A stretch of DNA of 64,000 nt. It comes from Burkholderia cepacia (GTDB lineage: Bacteria; Pseudomonadota; Gammaproteobacteria; Burkholderiales; Burkholderiaceae). Both the position numbers and the translations under genes were made by a program. The notes under the pieces are model-generated. The model did no database searches. It worked only from the letters and a program-made list of their open reading frames with translations, and was not told the origin of the DNA. Shown piece after piece: positions 61,401 through 64,000 of the stretch. Where the stretch lies: contig NZ_LDWR01000029.1 in assembly GCF_001039005.1 (NCBI RefSeq), positions 124,001 through 188,000 on the forward strand, written 5' to 3'. Each line of letters begins with the position of its first letter. Within the stretch, counting starts at the first letter, position 1.

Positions 61401-61475
61401 CGGCGGGCGAGTGCGGATCGCGATGCGGCCTGACGGTCCCATCGCGGTGCTGCCGCGGTCCGGCTCGCCGGCCGG

Positions 61476-63005
61476 TCAGTTGTGCTTGCGCAGCGGCGCA
61501 TCCTCGACGAACCACGCAAGCACGAACGCGATCGCAACCACGACGGCCGCCGCGAGATACACGACATGCAGCGAACCCGCGAACGCATGCAGGTACACGT
61601 CGCGCACCGCGTCCGGCAACTGGTGCACGGCACCCGGGCCGAGCGCGGGCGGCAACTCCGTGCCGGCGGGCAGCGCCTGCAGCATCCGCGACTGCAGCCC
61701 GTGCGAGAACAGCGCGCCGAACGCCGCGACGCCGATCGAGCTGCCGATCGAGCGGAACAGCGTCGCGCCCGACGTCGCGACCCCCATGTGCCGGAACTCG
61801 ACCGTGTTCTGTACCGCGAGCGTGAGCACAGGCATCACCATCCCGAGGCCGATCCCGAGCAGCGCCATGTATGCGTACATCGTATGCAGCGGCGTATCGA
61901 GCGTCAGCGTCGACAGCAGTGCCAGCGCGATCCCGCCGATCAGCGTGCCGGCGATCGGAAACATCCGGTACGAGCCGAGCCGCGAGATCAGCCGGCCGCT
62001 GATCACCGACATCGCGAGCATCCCGCCCATCATCGGCAGCAACTGCATCCCGGCCTGCGACGGCGTCGAGCCCTTCACGACCTGCAGGTAGAGCGGAATG
62101 AACGTGACCGAGCCGAACAGCGCGGTACCGACCACGAAGCCGATCAGGCTGACCAGCACGAAGGTGCGATGGCGGAACAGCTCGAGCGGGATGATCGGCT
62201 CGGCCGCGAGCCGTTCTTCGTAGATGAAGCCGCCTATCGCGACGAGGCCGAGCACGAGCGTCATCCACAGTTGCGGCGACGTCCACGGCAGCAGCGAGCC
62301 GCCTTCGCTCGTGAACAGGATCACGCAGGTGAGGGCGGTCGCGAGGAACGCCGCGCCCATGTAGTCGATCCGGTGCTTCACGTGCGCGGTGTGCGGCCGG
62401 AACGCGATGCCGATCACCGCGAGTGCGAGAAAGCCGAGCGGCAGGTTGATCGTGAAGATCCAGCGCCACGACAGGTGCTCGACCAGGAAGCCGCCGAGCA
62501 GCGGGCCGACGATCGTCGCGAGGCCGTAGACGCCGCCGAACATCCCCTGGTAGCGCGCCCGGCGATCGGGCGGAACCAGATCGCCGATTGCCGCCATCGT
62601 GACAACCATCAGGCCGCCGCCGCCGAGCCCCTGCAGCGCCCGCAGCACGATCAGCTGTGTCATGTCCTGTGCGACGCCGCACAGCGCGGAGCCTGCGAGG
62701 AACAGCACGATCGCGGCCTGCAGCACGATCTTGCGGCCGTACAGGTCGCCGAGCTTGCCGTACAGCGGTAGCACGACGGTGGACGACAGCAGGTACGCGG
62801 TGACGACCCACGACAGCTGGTCGAGGCCGCCGAGTTCACCGACGATCGTCGGCAGCGCGGTCGATACGATCGTCTGGTCGAGCGCGGACAGCAGCATGAC
62901 GAGCAGCAGCGCGGCGACGATCAGCGCGGTCGGCGCGTCGCGGCGGGCCGCTTCGGCGGCCGGCTGGGTAAGGAGGGTGTTGGTGGTCATCGAAATATCT
63001 GCCAT
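61476..63005 (-). CDS. MFS drug exporter, DHA2 (EmrB/QacA) family
   Basis: 509 residues with 14 predicted membrane segments. The first helix has LDQTIVSTALPTIVGELGG (motif D1), loop 2-3 GKLGDLYGRKIV (motif A), helix 4 RALQGLGGGGLMVVTMA (motif B) and GPLLGGFLVEHLSWRWIFTINLPLG (motif C, antiporter), all DHA2 hallmarks. It would export drugs or other hydrophobic compounds by proton antiport. Start ATG 63005 or ATG 62990 (MTTNTLL); neither has a strong ribosome site. A consensus promoter with a MarR-type overlap lies upstream. Confidence 0.92.
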   Translation of the reverse strand: MADISMTTNTLLTQPAAEAARRDAPTALIVAALLLVMLLSALDQTIVSTALPTIVGELGGLDQLSWVVTAYLLSSTVVLPLYGKLGDLYGRKIVLQAAIVLFLAGSALCGVAQDMTQLIVLRALQGLGGGGLMVVTMAAIGDLVPPDRRARYQGMFGGVYGLATIVGPLLGGFLVEHLSWRWIFTINLPLGFLALAVIGIAFRPHTAHVKHRIDYMGAAFLATALTCVILFTSEGGSLLPWTSPQLWMTLVLGLVAIGGFIYEERLAAEPIIPLELFRHRTFVLVSLIGFVVGTALFGSVTFIPLYLQVVKGSTPSQAGMQLLPMMGGMLAMSVISGRLISRLGSYRMFPIAGTLIGGIALALLSTLTLDTPLHTMYAYMALLGIGLGMVMPVLTLAVQNTVEFRHMGVATSGATLFRSIGSSIGVAAFGALFSHGLQSRMLQALPAGTELPPALGPGAVHQLPDAVRDVYLHAFAGSLHVVYLAAAVVVAIAFVLAWFVEDAPLRKHN

Positions 63006-63023
63006 GGCAGGGAATTGTTCGGG

Positions 63024-63052
63024 AATATAACCACGGATGATTGCCTAGTCAA
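63024..63052 (-). promoter_or_regulatory. Sigma-70 promoter with overlapping palindrome for the drug exporter
   Basis: On the minus strand, TTGACT (63047-63052), 17 bases and TATATT (63024-63029). The 12-base region 63041-63052 reads TTGCCTAGTCAA, a near-palindrome like MarR-type operators, which overlaps the -35 box. Transcription would start near 63017, just before the start codon. Confidence 0.65.
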
Positions 63053-63220
63053 TTTCTGCCCAGCCTCGATATGTTGCAACCGTAACAGGAGATTGCCGAC
63101 GCGAAAAATTGACCGGGATCAGACGAAAAGCGGGGACGGACTCAAGTTTTCTGCAGGCAAACCGTAATCCAGAGTGCTGTGGACCAATTGCCGCGGCACT
63201 TTTCATCGCTCACGCCCGTC

Positions 63221-64000
63221 ATGAACCTGAACGCCCTGTTTTCCCGTTTCTCGATCCGTACGCGGATTTTCTCCACGCTCGGTCTCGTCGCCGTGCTGCT
63301 CGTCGTGTCGGGGCTGATCGGCCTCGCCGGCATGCAGAGTTCGAACCGCGCGCTCGACGAGGCCTATACGCAGCAACTGGCTGCGAAGACCGCGCTGTCC
63401 GCGGCGAGCCTGAACCTGACGATCGTGCGCACGACGCTCGACCGCGCGCTGCTGCATCCGGAAGCGCCGGAAGTGCCCGATCTCGTCAAGAAGGCCGAGA
63501 GCTATCTCGCGAAGGCCGACACCGCGTGGCGCGGCTACGCGGCGATGCCGCACGACGGCGACGAAGGTCCGCTCGCGAGCCGTCTCGACGCCGCGCGCCA
63601 GGCGCTGATCGGGCAGGCGCTGAAGCCGCTGATCGACGCGATCCGCGACGGCCGGCGCGACGAGGCCGACCGGCTGCTGATGACGGTCGCGCCGCCGCTG
63701 TCGGTCGCGCTCACGCAGGCGACCGATGCGCTCGATGCTTACCAGGTCGCGCGCGGCAAGGATGTCTACGACACCGCGCAGACCTATTACGGCTGGATGC
63801 GCGCGGGCGCGATCGCGGGCATCGCGTTCGGCCTGGCCGCGTGCCTCGGCTGCGCGATCGGCCTGCATTTCGCGATCACGCAGCCCGTGAACCGGCTGCT
63901 GTCGCATTTCCGCCGCCTGTCGGACGGCGACCTGACGTCGGAAGTGCGCTGGTCGTCGCGCGACGAGATGGCCGAACTGGTCAAGGGCGTGACGGGCATG
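63221..64000 (+). CDS. Methyl-accepting chemotaxis protein, N-terminal part (runs off the window)
   Basis: The frame is open for 260 codons to the last base, with no stop, so the protein continues. It starts NLNALFSRFSIRTRIFST, has a first membrane segment (LGLVAVLLVVSGLIGLAGM, residues about 20-38), a four-helix-bundle periplasmic ligand domain (about 40-185, rich in Ala/Leu/Asp, including ALDEAYTQQLAAKTAL), a second membrane segment (AGAIAGIAFGLAACLGCAIGL, about 192-212) and the start of a HAMP domain (PVNRLLSHFRRLSDGDLTSEVRW). This is the Tar/Tsr-type layout. The signalling domain lies beyond the window, as does its sensing specificity. Confidence 0.93.
   Translation, partial: MNLNALFSRFSIRTRIFSTLGLVAVLLVVSGLIGLAGMQSSNRALDEAYTQQLAAKTALSAASLNLTIVRTTLDRALLHPEAPEVPDLVKKAESYLAKADTAWRGYAAMPHDGDEGPLASRLDAARQALIGQALKPLIDAIRDGRRDEADRLLMTVAPPLSVALTQATDALDAYQVARGKDVYDTAQTYYGWMRAGAIAGIAFGLAACLGCAIGLHFAITQPVNRLLSHFRRLSDGDLTSEVRWSSRDEMAELVKGVTGM

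Noticed and set aside
1..64000. CRISPR arrays, tRNA or rRNA genes, insertion sequences, integrases
   Set aside because: I looked for regularly spaced repeats, transposase-like frames and RNA gene landmarks and saw none; weakly conserved RNAs could still be missed by eye.

Overview
The window is high-GC throughout, with dense ORFs and long antisense shadow frames. Its gene complement points to a Burkholderia-type betaproteobacterium: Gram-negative Porin_4 porin, AAHS transporters, a 1613-residue NAD-glutamate dehydrogenase, AcnB, a class II aldolase/tautomerase pair and many small Burkholderia-style DUF proteins. A Burkholderia cepacia complex genome is the best guess, probably a secondary replicon because accessory catabolic genes dominate; this is inference. 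I saw no rRNA, tRNA, CRISPR array, insertion sequence or phage gene.

Bases 1-4400 hold the end of an exported protein, a two-PDZ DegP/DegQ-type periplasmic protease, two small proteins, an IclR regulator and a DUF1330 protein. The centrepiece is 4542-19390: a porin on the minus strand and, divergent from it, a tightly coupled operon of 13 genes. In order these are Rieske ferredoxin, a 103-residue recombinase-like helix-turn-helix protein, Rieske oxygenase alpha subunit, SDR, cupin, alpha/beta hydrolase, a second IclR, an SDR with altered catalytic residues, a ThDP decarboxylase-like enzyme, an aspartate-dehydrogenase-like enzyme, an aldehyde dehydrogenase, a two-domain extradiol (VOC) dioxygenase, and a FAD ferredoxin reductase, followed by an AAHS MFS permease and a terminator. 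Six junctions overlap by 4 or 8 bases. Together they describe uptake (porin, permease), a three-component ring hydroxylation, dehydrogenation, meta cleavage, hydrolysis and further processing of an aromatic compound that I cannot identify. The shared intergenic region carries two copies of the same palindrome, TGTTCC-N6-GGAACA, each just downstream of a recognisable promoter, which suggests joint repression by one or both IclR paralogues.

From 19.5 to 32 kb are stand-alone genes: a GNAT, an ADP-ribosylglycohydrolase, a DUF3079 protein, an hcp/reductase pair preceded by an NsrR-like site, PCC-domain and DUF4274 proteins, acnB with a TCTTATATAAGA-type operator, and several exported or small proteins, including a 36-residue membrane protein.

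From 32 to 45 kb are UspA, an amidase, an exported Gln/Ala-rich protein, arylamine N-acetyltransferase, a ribbon-helix-helix regulator with a triple GCTAG operator in front of a VOC protein and a methyltransferase, the giant glutamate dehydrogenase, and a tautomerase/class II aldolase/urea transporter group.

From 45 to 64 kb are a Baeyer-Villiger monooxygenase operon (BVMO-SDR-PF10118 hydrolase-alpha/beta hydrolase), a YhhN lysoplasmalogenase, an agmatinase-family enzyme, a lower-GC patch with YdeI and DUF1059 proteins, an orphan SsuA-type binding protein, a MerR, a GNAT, an AraC regulator divergent from a benzoate-type permease, a LysR divergent from a quinone oxidoreductase, a 14-TM drug exporter and the start of a chemoreceptor that runs off the end.
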